Below are positions 1-8,828 of a DNA stretch of 64,000 nt, piece by piece (within the stretch, counting starts at the first letter, position 1; each line of letters opens with the position of its first letter). A model generated the notes under the pieces. That model had not been told where the DNA came from and ran no database searches. It saw only the letters and a program-made list of their open reading frames with translations. A program made the position numbers and the translations under genes. The stretch spans positions 62,001 to 126,000 of the forward strand of contig JAFKKF010000014.1 of assembly GCA_017305635.1 (NCBI GenBank), read 5' to 3'. The stretch comes from Hyphomicrobiales bacterium. Lineage in GTDB: Bacteria; Pseudomonadota; Alphaproteobacteria; Rhizobiales; Kaistiaceae.

Positions 1-1991
1 CGCTCGAAAAGGCCATCGCCGACGAGCCGCGTTTCGAGGAGGAGCGGAAGGAGCCGATCGTCGACCGCCTGCTGGTCATCGCCCAGAAGCTCGAGGGGCT
101 CTATCGCCACGCCTCCACCCACGCCGCCGGCATCGTGATCGGCGACCGGCCGCTCGACCGCCTCGTCCCGCTCGCGCGCGATCCGCGCTCCGGCATGAAG
201 GTCACCCAGTTCAACATGAAGTGGGTCGAGCCGGCCGGGCTGGTGAAATTCGATTTCCTCGGCCTGAAGACGCTGACGGTCCTCGATCTCGCGCGGCGGA
301 TGGTGGCGAAGCGCGGCATCGAGATCGACCTCCTCAAGATCCCGCTCGATGACGCGAGGACCTTCGAGATGCTCCAGCGGGGCGAGACGGTCGGCGTGTT
401 CCAGGTCGAAAGCGCGGGCATGCGGCGGGCGCTGGTCGACATGCGGCCGGACCGCTTCGAGGACCTGATCGCGCTGGTCGCGCTCTATCGGCCGGGCCCG
501 ATGGCGAACATCCCGACCTATTGCTCGCGCAAGCTCGGCCGCGAGCCGGTCGAGTATGCCCATCCCGGCCTGCAGCCGATCCTCGAGCCGACCTACGGCA
601 TCATCACCTACCAGGAGCAGGTGCAGCAGATCGCCAAGGACCTTGCCGGATATACGCTGGCGCAGGCGGACCTTCTCCGCCGTGCCATGGGCAAGAAGAT
701 CAAGGCCGAGATGGACGCCCAGCGCGGCAACTTCATCAGGGGCGCGACGGAGCGGGGCATCGACGAGGCGACGGCTACCGGCATCTTCGACGCCTGCGCC
801 AAGTTCGCCGAATACGGCTTCAACAAGTCCCACTCGGCGCCCTACGCCTTCATCACCTACCAGACCGCCTACATGAAGGCGAACTACCCGGCCGAGCTGA
901 TCGCCGCGTCGATGGAGCTGGAAGCCGGCAATACGGAGAAGATCGCCGAGTTCCGCCGCGAGGCGCTGCGCCTCGGCATCGCCGTCGAGCCGCCGTCGGT
1001 CAACCGGTCCGGCGTCGCCTTCTCGGTGGAGGAGGGTCGCATCGTCTATTCGCTCGCCGCGATCAAGGGCGTCGGCGCGCAGGCGATCGAGCACCTGGTC
1101 GAGGCGCGCGGGCGGAAGCCGTTCCGCGACCTCGGCGATTTCGGGCGGCGCATCAATCCGCGCCTCCTCAACAAGCGCGTGCTCGAAAGCCTCGTCTCGG
1201 CCGGCGCCTTCGACGAGCTCGAGCCCGATCGCGCCCGCGTCTTCGCCGGGGTCGACCGCATCCTCGGCCTCGCCGTGCGCGAGCAGGACGACGCGGCCAT
1301 GGGGCAGGGCGCGCTTTTCGGCATGATGGAGGCGGAGCAGGCGCTGGTGCTCGCCGATGCCGAGCCATGGCTCGCTTCCGAGAAGCTGAAGCGCGAGCAT
1401 GACGCGGTCGGCTTCTACCTGTCCGCCCATCCGCTCGACGACTACGCCAAGATGCTCAAGGACATGCGGGTGAAGACCTGGGTGGAGTTCGGCGAAGCCG
1501 TCCGCCAGGGCCACACTGCCGGCCGCCTTGCCGGCACGATCACCGCCAGGCAGGAGCGGCGCACGCGCACCGGCAACCGGATGGCGGCGGTGCAGTTCTC
1601 CGATCCGTCGGGCGCCTTCGAGGGCGTGCTCTTCTCCGAGGCGCTCAACCAGTATCGCGACCTTCTCGAGCCCGGCCGCTCGGTGCTCATCGGGGTGGCG
1701 GCCGAGGATCGGCCCGAGGGCATCAATATCCGCATCGAGACGGTGCAATCGCTCGATGCGGCCGTCCGCAACCTGAAGAAGATCCGGGTGTTCCTGCGCG
1801 ACGAGGCGCCCCTGCCGAGCCTCCAGAAGCAGCTCTCCGCGAAGGGCGAGGGCGAGGTCAGCTTCGTCCTCATCCGCGACGAGGGCGCGCGCGAGATCGA
1901 GGTGCGGATGCCCGGCCGCTATGCCGTCTCTCCCCAGGTCGCGAGTGCGCTGCGGGCCGTGCGCGGCGTCGAGCAGGTGGAGATGGCCTGA
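1..1991 (+). CDS. dnaE: DNA polymerase III subunit alpha, 3' part (partial)
   Basis: Catalytic subunit of the replicative DNA polymerase. The gene enters from the left edge; reading from base 3, about 662 C-terminal residues are present, against roughly 1,150 for the family. In order I see the HASTHAAGIVIGDR block; KFDFLGLKTLTVL, whose Asp (codon 252-254) corresponds to the third catalytic aspartate of E. coli DnaE; the fingers blocks TYGIITYQEQV and FNKSHSAPYAFITYQTAYM; a helix-hairpin-helix (AIKGVGAQAIEHL, near base 1060); and an OB fold (from GRLAGTITARQERR, near 1520). The first two catalytic aspartates must lie upstream of the window. The C-terminus is complete and ends with TGA. DnaE directly before rpsB-tsf is usual in Hyphomicrobiales. 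Confidence 0.97.
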   Translation, partial: LEKAIADEPRFEEERKEPIVDRLLVIAQKLEGLYRHASTHAAGIVIGDRPLDRLVPLARDPRSGMKVTQFNMKWVEPAGLVKFDFLGLKTLTVLDLARRMVAKRGIEIDLLKIPLDDARTFEMLQRGETVGVFQVESAGMRRALVDMRPDRFEDLIALVALYRPGPMANIPTYCSRKLGREPVEYAHPGLQPILEPTYGIITYQEQVQQIAKDLAGYTLAQADLLRRAMGKKIKAEMDAQRGNFIRGATERGIDEATATGIFDACAKFAEYGFNKSHSAPYAFITYQTAYMKANYPAELIAASMELEAGNTEKIAEFRREALRLGIAVEPPSVNRSGVAFSVEEGRIVYSLAAIKGVGAQAIEHLVEARGRKPFRDLGDFGRRINPRLLNKRVLESLVSAGAFDELEPDRARVFAGVDRILGLAVREQDDAAMGQGALFGMMEAEQALVLADAEPWLASEKLKREHDAVGFYLSAHPLDDYAKMLKDMRVKTWVEFGEAVRQGHTAGRLAGTITARQERRTRTGNRMAAVQFSDPSGAFEGVLFSEALNQYRDLLEPGRSVLIGVAAEDRPEGINIRIETVQSLDAAVRNLKKIRVFLRDEAPLPSLQKQLSAKGEGEVSFVLIRDEGAREIEVRMPGRYAVSPQVASALRAVRGVEQVEMA

Positions 1992-2052
1992 TCGCGGTTG
2001 AAGCGTGCCCCCGCGACGTGGCACGTTGCGGCCCGGGAAAAAGGGGGCGCGC

Positions 2053-2541
2053 ATGGACGGGCAGCAGCAGTTTTCGGAGAACGTCGACTTTCGCGACAAC
2101 CAGGGCAACTGGATCGCCACGGACGTGGTCGTGATCCTGATCGGCTCCGTGCTGGTCGTCCTCGGCTGCTTCGCGCCGCTCGTCACCATGCCGGTGATCG
2201 GCTCGATCGCCTATTTCGGGGGCGGGCACGGCGACGGCATCTTCGCCATCGGCCTCGCGGTCATCGCGGCGATCCTGGCGCTCGCCGGCAGGCCGCGCTG
2301 GGCCATCGTGCCGGGCATTCTCGAGCTGGCGCTGATCACCTTCACGTTCCTCAGCCTTTACAGCCGGCTCTCCGATCTGGCTCCGCAGACCGCGGCGCAA
2401 CTGGAAGGCAATCCGTTCAAGGAAATCGCCGGCGCCATGGTCAAGACCATCGGCTTCTCGTGGGGCTGGGTTCCGCTCTACATCGGCGCGCTGATGACCA
2501 CGTTCCACGCCCCGCTCGTCCGCCTGATCTCGCGGCACTAG
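2053..2541 (+). CDS. Small multi-pass membrane protein, function unknown
   Basis: A 162-residue protein I do not recognise. A short polar N-terminus (MDGQQQFSENVDFRDNQGNW) is followed by about four hydrophobic segments: VVVILIGSVLVVLGCFAPLV, a glycine-rich FAIGLAVIAAILAL helix, WAIVPGILELALITFTFLSL, and a last one near WVPLYIGALMTTF. It is therefore probably an inner-membrane protein. The ATG at 2053 is chosen because a purine-rich AAAAAGGGGG lies just upstream; an ATG-like frame extension back to 2005 has no ribosome site. It starts 61 bases after dnaE and could be cotranscribed with it. No catalytic motif is visible. Confidence 0.7.
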   Translation: MDGQQQFSENVDFRDNQGNWIATDVVVILIGSVLVVLGCFAPLVTMPVIGSIAYFGGGHGDGIFAIGLAVIAAILALAGRPRWAIVPGILELALITFTFLSLYSRLSDLAPQTAAQLEGNPFKEIAGAMVKTIGFSWGWVPLYIGALMTTFHAPLVRLISRH

Positions 2542-2558
2542 GGGCAGATGTTTGCCGG

Positions 2559-3287
2559 CTAAGCGTCTTTCCGCCGAGACTCGCCAGCCCGCGCCGGGAT
2601 TTCCGAGGGCGGGTTGGGAGATGCCGGGCGCATGCTCGCCTCGCGTCTCCCGTGCCGCTTCACATCCGCCTTGGCGCCGTGCGGCTTGGGTCGCGCGAAG
2701 ACGTCGACCTTGATGTCGTAGTCGGCGTCGGCGAGGCTCAGCCAGCGCATGCCGGAAGGCGGCGCGGAGGTGGCGTAGTCGATGGCGGTGGCGTTCAGGT
2801 CGAGCTTTTCCATGTAGGCGGCGACGGCGGCATTGCCGCTCGCGCTCCTGCGGCCGCTCTCGCGATCGTAGATCGAGTGGAAGCCGATGCGGGCACCTTG
2901 CTCCATGCGGCGGGAGGCGCCGCCGAGCCAGATGATGGCGCAGGCCGAGGCGCAGACGCCGTTGTCCTCGACCAGCGTATCGAAGCGCCGGTCGCGGATG
3001 GCGGTGCCGATCTGGATGGCGGCGTCGGCCGAGCCGCCGGGGCCGTCGAGCACCACCAGGCCGTGATCCTGCGCGCCGCGCAGCACCTCCACGAAGCGCT
3101 GCTCGTCTTCTTCTTCGAGTTCGCCCTTGATGGTGATCACGGAGATGGGGCCATCCGGCCCGCGCCAGGGCCTGATCCCGATCTCGGCCGCCTGCGCGGC
3201 TGCCGATATGACGAGCATCCCGGCCGCGAGCGCCAGCATCGCCGCCATGCGGCGGAAGGCATTCCAGGCGGGGGCGGTGGCAGGCAT
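2559..3287 (-). CDS. Secreted ClpP-fold (crotonase-like) protein
   Basis: A 242-residue protein with a signal peptide ([20 protein letters not shown], cleavage likely after AAAQAA near residue 34), so it should act in the periplasm. The core resembles periplasmic ClpP/signal-peptide-peptidase-like proteins: an oxyanion glycine motif [10 protein letters not shown] (residues 81-90), a candidate nucleophile Ser114 in [13 protein letters not shown] and a candidate His137 in [10 protein letters not shown], spaced about as in ClpP. An Asp for a full triad is not obvious. The tail after about residue 195 is basic and proline-rich and looks disordered. The start at 3287 is chosen because the signal peptide begins there. 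It diverges from rpsB. Substrate and true protease activity are unknown. Confidence 0.75.
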   Translation of the reverse strand: MPATAPAWNAFRRMAAMLALAAGMLVISAAAQAAEIGIRPWRGPDGPISVITIKGELEEEDEQRFVEVLRGAQDHGLVVLDGPGGSADAAIQIGTAIRDRRFDTLVEDNGVCASACAIIWLGGASRRMEQGARIGFHSIYDRESGRRSASGNAAVAAYMEKLDLNATAIDYATSAPPSGMRWLSLADADYDIKVDVFARPKPHGAKADVKRHGRREASMRPASPNPPSEIPARAGESRRKDA

Positions 3288-3450
3288 CGGGCGTCTCCGG
3301 GAGGCGAGAATGGCAGAGCCGGCCGGCGCTTGGCCAGAGCCGGAGGAGGCGGGGGCTGCCCGGCAGGTTTTCGCCGGTTTCGAGGCCTGCGGCGCGGGTG
3401 GACGTACGTGCCGGAACCGCCGCCGCGTTCCGGCAAAACCTCGCAAACGC

Positions 3451-3479
3451 TTGCAATCCGCGATTCATCCCCATATAAG
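3451..3479 (+). promoter_or_regulatory. Sigma-70-type promoter for rpsB-tsf
   Basis: TTGCAA (3451-3456), a 17-base spacer, then TATAAG (3474-3479). The spacing is optimal and both boxes are close to consensus. Transcription would start near 3486 and give a leader of about 130 bases ahead of rpsB. It lies in the 331-base gap (3288-3618) between the divergent ClpP-like gene and rpsB. Nothing gene-like is seen in the rest of that gap. Confidence 0.65.
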
Positions 3480-3494
3480 CCCGCTCATTCCACA

Positions 3495-3586
3495 CGCGGG
3501 GTTTGGGTCGTACGGACGGCTGATACCGGCCGAACGGTCCTACCGGTGCCCGAAAGGCAGCGGCTTCCCTGAAGCCGTACCCCGCG
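3495..3586 (+). promoter_or_regulatory. Foldable 5' leader of rpsB mRNA
   Basis: CGCGGGGT (3495-3502) is perfectly complementary to ACCCCGCG (3579-3586) and could close a domain of about 90 bases. Inside it are CGGCTTC-CCT-GAAGCCG (3561-3577, perfect 7-bp hairpin), TGCC-CGAAA-GGCA (3547-3559) and ACCGG/CCGGT (3525-3529 with 3543-3547). The last two overlap at T3547 and would compete. The domain ends 15 bases before the AAAGGAGA ribosome site at 3601. Ribosomal protein operons, including E. coli rpsB, are often autoregulated through such leaders; that S2 binds this one is inference. Confidence 0.5.
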
Positions 3587-3618
3587 GAGGCACAACCGGT
3601 AAAGGAGACTTGGTAGTC

Positions 3619-4695
3619 ATGGCACTGCCCGATTTTTCCATGCGCCAGCTGCTCGAAGCAGGCGTTCACTTCGGCCACCAGAAGCACCGCTGGAACCCCA
3701 AGATGGCGCCGTATCTCTACGGCGTCCGCAACAACATCCACATCATCGACCTCGCGCAGACCGTGCCCATGCTGCACCGTGCGCTGCAGGCGGTGAGCGA
3801 CACGGTTGCGGGCGGCGGGCGCGTGCTCTTCGTCGGCACCAAGCGCCAGGCGGCCGAGCCGATCATGAATGCGGCCAAGCGTTCGGCCCAGTACTACGTC
3901 AATGCCCGCTGGCTCGGCGGCATGCTGACCAACTGGAAGACCATCTCGCGCTCCATCCAGCGGCTCCGCGACGTCGACGCCACCCTTGCCGGCGAGGTCC
4001 AGGGCCTCACCAAGAAGGAGCGCCTGACGCTGACCCGCGAGAAGGACAAGCTCGAGAAGGCGCTCGGCGGCATCAAGGACATGGGCGGCGTGCCCGACCT
4101 CATTTTCGTGATCGACACCAACAAGGAGAAGATCGCGATCGAGGAGGCCAACCGCCTCGGCATTCCGGTCGCCGCGATCGTCGATTCGAACTGCGATCCG
4201 GACCACATCACCTATATCGTGCCGGGCAATGACGACGCGGGCCGCGCGCTCGCGCTCTACTCGGACCTGATCGCGCGCGCCGCCATCGACGGCATCGAGC
4301 GTGGCCAGGGCAGCGCCGGCATCGATCTCGGCGCGCGCGAGGAAGTGAACGAGCCGGCGATCCTCGAGCCGGTCGCCGGTGCCGACGCGACCATGTCGGA
4401 CGCGGAGACTGTCGAGCCGGTCGCTTCCAATGCCCCGGCGAAGCGCCGGGCCAAGGGCGCGGTGAAGCCGCTCTTCACGGCGCCGGCCGGCGAACCGGAC
4501 GATCTGAAGAAGATCACCGGTGTCGGCCCGGTCCTCGAACAGAAGCTCCGTGATCTCGGCATCACCCGCTATGATCAGATCGCAGGTTTCTCTGGCGAGG
4601 ACGTGGAAAATATCGACAAGACCCTCAATATAAAGGGCCGTGTCCAGAAGGATGACTGGGTCGGGCAGGCCAAGGCGCTTGCCGCCGGTCAGTGA
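3619..4695 (+). CDS. rpsB: 30S ribosomal protein S2 with helix-hairpin-helix tail
   Basis: Structural protein of the small ribosomal subunit. The S2 core begins [20 protein letters not shown] and contains [33 protein letters not shown] and [19 protein letters not shown], ending near residue 235. At 358 residues it is about 100 longer than E. coli S2. The extra tail is an acidic/alanine-rich linker, then a helix-hairpin-helix-like domain from about residue 293 ([20 protein letters not shown]), of the kind that also ends some alphaproteobacterial L21 proteins. The start at 3619 has AAAGGAGA 11 bases upstream; a longer in-frame extension upstream is non-coding. tsf follows after 7 bases, so the two form the usual operon. 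Confidence 0.97.
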   Translation: MALPDFSMRQLLEAGVHFGHQKHRWNPKMAPYLYGVRNNIHIIDLAQTVPMLHRALQAVSDTVAGGGRVLFVGTKRQAAEPIMNAAKRSAQYYVNARWLGGMLTNWKTISRSIQRLRDVDATLAGEVQGLTKKERLTLTREKDKLEKALGGIKDMGGVPDLIFVIDTNKEKIAIEEANRLGIPVAAIVDSNCDPDHITYIVPGNDDAGRALALYSDLIARAAIDGIERGQGSAGIDLGAREEVNEPAILEPVAGADATMSDAETVEPVASNAPAKRRAKGAVKPLFTAPAGEPDDLKKITGVGPVLEQKLRDLGITRYDQIAGFSGEDVENIDKTLNIKGRVQKDDWVGQAKALAAGQ

Positions 4696-4702
4696 GGTTC
4701 AG

Positions 4703-5626
4703 ATGACCGTAATTTCGGCAGGAATGGTGAAAGATCTCCGCGAGAAGACCGGCGCGGGGATGATGGACTGCAAGTCGGCCCTCAACGAGACCTCCGGTGA
4801 CATGGAGGCCGCGGTCGACTGGCTGCGCAAGAAGGGCCTCGCCAAGGCCGCCAAGAAGGCCGGCCGCGTCGCCGCGGAAGGCCTGATCGGCGTCGCCACG
4901 GCACCGAACAAGGCGGTCATGGTCGAGGTCAACTCGGAGACCGATTTCGTCGCGCGCAACGCCGACTTCCAGAAGCTCGTCTCGGGCATCGCGGAAGTGG
5001 CGCTGGCGACCGACGGCTCGGTCGAGAAGATCCTCGCCTCGAAGCTCGGTGGCACCACCGTCGAGGAGGCGATCAAGGCGGCGGTCGCGACCATCGGCGA
5101 GAACATCACGCTGCGCCGTGCGGCGCTGGTGACGGTCAAGTCCGGCGCGGTCGGCAGCTACGTCCACAACGCGGTCGCCCCGGGCCTCGGCAAGATCGGC
5201 GTCCTCGTCGCCTTCGAGTCGAGCGGCGATGCGGGCAAGCTTTCCGGCCTCGGCCGGCAGGTTGCGATGCATGTCGCGGCGGCGAACCCGCTCGCGGTCC
5301 GTCCGGAGGAGCTCGACCAGTCGGTGGTGGCGCGCGAGCGCGCCATCTTTGCCGACCAGGCGCGCGCGTCCGGCAAGCCCGAAGCGATCATCGAGAAGAT
5401 GGTCGAGGGCCGCATCCGCAAGTTCTACGAGGAGGTCGTCCTCCTCGCGCAGAACTTCGTGGTCGATCCGGAGAAGACGGTCGAGAAGGCGCTGAAGGAT
5501 TCCGAGAAGGACGTCGGCGGCGCGATCCACGTCTCGAAGTTCGTCGTCTTCCGCCTCGGCGAGGGCGTCGAGAAGGAGACCACGGATTTCGCGGCGGAAG
5601 TCGCGGCGGCGGCGGGTACGCAGTAG
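4703..5626 (+). CDS. tsf: Elongation factor Ts
   Basis: Nucleotide exchange factor that regenerates EF-Tu-GTP in the cytoplasm. The 307-residue protein has the N-terminal UBA-like domain ([19 protein letters not shown]), the EF-Tu-contact motif [12 protein letters not shown], and the two-subdomain core with [16 protein letters not shown]; the end [19 protein letters not shown] is typical. The ATG at 4703 is chosen over an upstream in-frame start because it begins the conserved UBA domain and lies 7 bases after rpsB. The ribosome site is weak (GAGGTTCAG), which suggests coupling to rpsB. A strong hairpin follows the gene. Confidence 0.97.
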   Translation: MTVISAGMVKDLREKTGAGMMDCKSALNETSGDMEAAVDWLRKKGLAKAAKKAGRVAAEGLIGVATAPNKAVMVEVNSETDFVARNADFQKLVSGIAEVALATDGSVEKILASKLGGTTVEEAIKAAVATIGENITLRRAALVTVKSGAVGSYVHNAVAPGLGKIGVLVAFESSGDAGKLSGLGRQVAMHVAAANPLAVRPEELDQSVVARERAIFADQARASGKPEAIIEKMVEGRIRKFYEEVVLLAQNFVVDPEKTVEKALKDSEKDVGGAIHVSKFVVFRLGEGVEKETTDFAAEVAAAAGTQ

Positions 5627-5652
5627 TTCGCCTAGCCGGCTAACCAAATACA

Positions 5653-5684
5653 GAGGGCCGCGCCGGATCACCGGCGCGGCCCTC
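5653..5684. terminator. Bidirectional terminator hairpin between tsf and the GYF protein gene
   Basis: GAGGGCCGCGCCGG (5653-5666), loop ATCA, CCGGCGCGGCCCTC (5671-5684): a perfect 14-bp stem. No run of T follows on either strand. It lies between convergent genes 26 bases after tsf and 19 bases from the end of the minus-strand gene, so it probably stops or protects both transcripts. Confidence 0.7.
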
Positions 5685-5703
5685 GTCATGTCAGCGTTTC
5701 GCC

Positions 5704-6534
5704 TCAGGGCGCGATGCGGCGCGCTTCGTAGCCTTCCGCGTCATTGGCGAGCGTATTGTCGTCAATCTTGCGCAACTGCGCGGTCTGGGTCTGGCCGCCG
5801 GCGGAGATGGTCAGGACGAAGCGGTCCTGCCCGCCGAGCGCCTGCACCGACCAGGTGCCCTGCACCTGCTGCTGCGAGGCCGGCATGCCCTGCATCTGCA
5901 GCGCGACCACGCCGACGAAGTTGCCGTCCGCGCGGTACTGGACGGTCGTCGTCTGGGTGACGCCCTGCATGCCCTGCGGGTTCTGCACCAGCACCTGCCA
6001 GGTCCCGACGATGTATTGCCGCCACTGGTTCTCCGGCGGGATGGCCGGGGGCATGGAGGCAAGCACCGCCTTCAGCTCGGGCTGCTGGTTGGCCGGCAGC
6101 CAGGCAGGATCACCCGACTTCCAGGTCAGCGTCTGCGCGGTCACGCGGCCGGCCTTGATCTCCTCGCCGACCTGATCGACCGTCAGCGGCCCGAAGGGCT
6201 GGCCCTGCCGCTCGACGTAGAAGGCGGCGACCGGCTTCGGCGGAAGCGGCGGCGGCTCCGGAGGCTTCGGCAGCGGTGGCGGGCCGGGCGGAGGAGGGGG
6301 AGGCGGCGGCGGAGGGGGAGGCGGCGGCGGGGCCGGCGCCTCGGGCGGCGCAGGGGGAGCGGGCGGCTCCGGCGGTGCCGGCTCGGCGCCTCCCGCCGGT
6401 CCGGGCTCGGCCGGCGCGGCTACGCCCGGCGGGGTGCCGTTCTCCGCGGCGGCCGCGGTCGCGGCGAGCCATGGTGCCGCCACCCAGGCGGAAAAGGCTC
6501 CGAGTAGAAGTAAAGCCTTCCAGTCTTTCCTCAT
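5704..6534 (-). CDS. Secreted proline-rich protein with GYF_2-like domain
   Basis: 276 residues with a signal peptide (MRKDWKALLLLGAFSAWVAA, cleavage likely after ATAAAA near residue 30). Residues 34-102 are a low-complexity Pro/Ala/Glu linker that includes a long polyproline run. Residues 105-157 (FYVERQGQPFGPLTVDQVGE, then AGRVTAQTLTWKSGDPAWLP) match the GYF_2-type domain, whose relatives bind proline-rich ligands. The C-terminal 100 residues (VGTWQVLVQNPQG, VQGTWSVQALGGQDRFVLTI) look like a small beta-barrel of lipocalin-like type. Ribosome site GAGGAT lies directly before the ATG. Ligand and role are unknown. The polyproline linker could be recognised by its own GYF domain, which is inference. 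Confidence 0.75.
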   Translation of the reverse strand: MRKDWKALLLLGAFSAWVAAPWLAATAAAAENGTPPGVAAPAEPGPAGGAEPAPPEPPAPPAPPEAPAPPPPPPPPPPPPPPPGPPPLPKPPEPPPLPPKPVAAFYVERQGQPFGPLTVDQVGEEIKAGRVTAQTLTWKSGDPAWLPANQQPELKAVLASMPPAIPPENQWRQYIVGTWQVLVQNPQGMQGVTQTTTVQYRADGNFVGVVALQMQGMPASQQQVQGTWSVQALGGQDRFVLTISAGGQTQTAQLRKIDDNTLANDAEGYEARRIAP

Positions 6535-6550
6535 ATCCTCACTCTCAGCG

Positions 6551-6580
6551 TTGAAGTTCCCCCTCGTGGCGCCATCATAG
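6551..6580 (+). promoter_or_regulatory. Possible promoter for pyrH-frr
   Basis: TTGAAG (6551-6556), an 18-base spacer, TCATAG (6575-6580), about 135 bases before the pyrH start, in the gap between the divergent GYF gene and pyrH. The -10 box matches only 4 of 6 consensus positions, so this is tentative. Confidence 0.35.
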
Positions 6581-6716
6581 ATCGGCCGGCGCGGCCGTCC
6601 ATGTGAATTGCCCGTGATGGTGATGCATCGTCAGCCCGCAGGGCGTTGGGCGCGTCGCCGTGACAGGGCGGGGCCCATCGTGTAACGGGAGGCCGATGCC
6701 CACAGGGACGAATCGA

Positions 6717-7439
6717 ATGAAGGCGAAGCCCCGCTTCAAGAAGGTCCTGCTCAAGCTCTCGGGGGAAGCGCTGCAGGGCGGGAAGCAGTTCGGCATCGAC
6801 AATTCCATGGTCACCCGGCTGGCCGGCGAGATCGCCGAGGCGGTGTCGCTCGGCGTCAGGCTCGGGCTGGTGGTCGGCGGCGGCAACTTCGTCCGCGGCG
6901 CCCAGGTGGCACGCGAAGGCGGCAACCGCGTCGCCGGCGACCAGATGGGCATGCTCGCCACCGTCATGAACTCGATCGCGCTCAACGAGGCGCTTGTCTC
7001 CACGGGCGTCGAGGCCCGCCTCTTTTCCGCCGTACCCATGCCGACCTTCTGCGAGACGTTCAGCCAGCAGCGGGCCATCAAGGCCTTCGAGGCGGGCAGG
7101 GTGACGATCTTCGCGGGCGGTACCGGCAATCCCTTCTTCACCACCGATTCCGGCGCGGCGCTGCGCGCGGCGGAAATGGGCTGCGACGCGCTGTTCAAGG
7201 CAACCAATGTCGATGGCATCTACTCCGCCGACCCGAAGAAGGACCCGAAGGCGAAGCGCTTCGACCGGCTGACCCATGCCGAGGTCCTCGCCAAGGGGCT
7301 CGCCGTGATGGACGCCGCGGCGGTTGCCCTTGCCCGGGACAGCCATATTCCGGTAATCGTCTTTTCCGTCCTGGAGCCCGGCGCCTTCGTCTCCGTGCTG
7401 AAGGGGGCAGGCCGCTCCACCATCGTCGAAGACGCCTGA
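6717..7439 (+). CDS. pyrH: UMP kinase
   Basis: Phosphorylates UMP to UDP in pyrimidine synthesis; cytoplasmic hexamer of the amino-acid-kinase fold. The 240-residue protein shows [63 protein letters not shown] and [16 protein letters not shown], all characteristic. The ATG at 6717 is chosen for its AGGGA site 8 bases upstream and the usual family length; an ATG at 6696, adding 7 residues, has a purine-rich site only 3 bases away and is the alternative. frr follows after 40 bases, the usual pairing. Confidence 0.95.
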   Translation: MKAKPRFKKVLLKLSGEALQGGKQFGIDNSMVTRLAGEIAEAVSLGVRLGLVVGGGNFVRGAQVAREGGNRVAGDQMGMLATVMNSIALNEALVSTGVEARLFSAVPMPTFCETFSQQRAIKAFEAGRVTIFAGGTGNPFFTTDSGAALRAAEMGCDALFKATNVDGIYSADPKKDPKAKRFDRLTHAEVLAKGLAVMDAAAVALARDSHIPVIVFSVLEPGAFVSVLKGAGRSTIVEDA

Positions 7440-7479
7440 GGAACCGGGCGCGCGACGCAAGAAGACCAAGGGGAAACCT

Positions 7480-8025
7480 ATGGATCTCGCCGATATCAAG
7501 CGCCGCATGGCCGGCGCCGTCACCGCCCTGAGGGGAGAGCTCGGGGGCCTGCGCACCGGACGTGCCAGCGCCAGCATGCTCGACCCGATCCACGTCGACG
7601 TCTATGGCGCCTCCATGCCGCTCAACCAGCTGGCCACGATCAGCGTGCCCGAGCCGCGCATGCTCTCCGTCCAGGTCTGGGACCGCTCCAACGCCCAGGC
7701 GGTCGACCGCGCCATCCGCGAGGCCAATCTCGGCCTCAATCCGATCATGGAAGGGCAACTGCTCCGCATCCCGGTTCCCGACCTCAATGCCGAGCGCCGG
7801 CAGGAGCTGGTCAAGGTCGCCCACAAATATGCCGAGCAGGCCAAGGTCGCCGTGCGCCACGTGCGTCGCGACGGCATCGACCAGGCCAAGAAGGAGCAGA
7901 AGGACGGCGGCAGCCTCGACGACGAGAAGAAGATCGCCGACCAGATCCAGAAGGCGACCGACGCGACCATCGCCGAGATCGACCAGCTGCTCGCCCACAA
8001 GGAATCGGAAATCACCCAGGTCTGA
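7480..8025 (+). CDS. frr: Ribosome recycling factor
   Basis: Releases ribosomes from mRNA after termination, together with EF-G. The 181-residue length is normal for the family (about 185). It has the conserved [59 protein letters not shown] and [20 protein letters not shown] segments. The ribosome site AAGGGGAAA lies before the ATG. It lies between pyrH and uppS in the standard order and is probably cotranscribed with both. Confidence 0.97.
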   Translation: MDLADIKRRMAGAVTALRGELGGLRTGRASASMLDPIHVDVYGASMPLNQLATISVPEPRMLSVQVWDRSNAQAVDRAIREANLGLNPIMEGQLLRIPVPDLNAERRQELVKVAHKYAEQAKVAVRHVRRDGIDQAKKEQKDGGSLDDEKKIADQIQKATDATIAEIDQLLAHKESEITQV

Positions 8026-8060
8026 TCCGGGCCTGAGCCGGAGGAGGCGGCTCGCCAGCG

Positions 8061-8828
8061 ATGACATTCCGCGCCAACCAGCGTGAAGCGACTGCCCCGG
8101 CGGAGCCGAACGGGCGGGTGCCCCGCCATGTGGCGATCATCATGGACGGCAATGGACGCTGGGCGGCCGAACGCGGCCTGCCGCGCACCGAGGGCCACCG
8201 CCGCGGCATGGAGGCGGTGCGGCGCACGGTCGACGCCGCCATCGATCTCGGCATCGAGACGATCACGCTGTTCAGCTTCTCCTCGGAGAACTGGTCGCGG
8301 CCCGCCGCCGAGGTGAGCTTCCTCTTCGGGCTCATCCGCATCTTCATCCGGCGCGACCTCGCCGACCTCCACCGCAACGGCGTGCGCATCACCGTGATCG
8401 GCGAGCGCGCCAACGTGCCGGCCGACATCGTCGGCCTCATCGAGGAGGCGGAGACGCTGACGGCGGGCAATACCCGGCTGAACATGGTCGTCGCCTTCAA
8501 CTACGGCTCGCGCGGCGAAATCGTCCGCGCCGTCAGGCGCGTCGCCGAGGCCGTGAAGCGCGGCGAGATCGACCCGGCGGCGATCGACGAGGCGACCATC
8601 GGGCGCCATCTCGACACCGCCGCCATCCCCGATCCGGACCTTCTCATCCGCACGAGCGGCGAGTTGCGGCTCTCCAACTTCCTGCTCTGGCAGGTGGCCT
8701 ATTCGGAGCTCGTCTTCCTGCCGCTCTACTGGCCCGATTTCGGGGCCGAAGCGCTCCGCGCCGCCGTCCGGGAATTCGCCTCGCGCGACCGTCGCTACGG
8801 TGGCGTCGCGGCGAGGAGCGGGGCGTGA
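8061..8828 (+). CDS. uppS: Undecaprenyl diphosphate synthase
   Basis: Cis-prenyltransferase that elongates farnesyl diphosphate to C55 undecaprenyl diphosphate, the lipid carrier for peptidoglycan and O-antigen. The 255-residue protein shows the catalytic [13 protein letters not shown] motif (Asp and Asn-Gly-Arg-Trp), [22 protein letters not shown] and the pyrophosphate-binding [15 protein letters not shown]. The ribosome site GGAGGAGG precedes the ATG. Its stop overlaps the GTG start of cdsA by 4 bases, which indicates translational coupling. Confidence 0.97.
   Translation: MTFRANQREATAPAEPNGRVPRHVAIIMDGNGRWAAERGLPRTEGHRRGMEAVRRTVDAAIDLGIETITLFSFSSENWSRPAAEVSFLFGLIRIFIRRDLADLHRNGVRITVIGERANVPADIVGLIEEAETLTAGNTRLNMVVAFNYGSRGEIVRAVRRVAEAVKRGEIDPAAIDEATIGRHLDTAAIPDPDLLIRTSGELRLSNFLLWQVAYSELVFLPLYWPDFGAEALRAAVREFASRDRRYGGVAARSGA

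Noticed and set aside
1870-4206. A 778-codon open frame on the minus strand across dnaE, a membrane protein gene and rpsB
   Set aside because: It is antisense to well-conserved genes, has low-complexity Arg/Asp-rich translation, and arises from high-GC codon bias; only the ClpP-like protein in another frame is real in that stretch.
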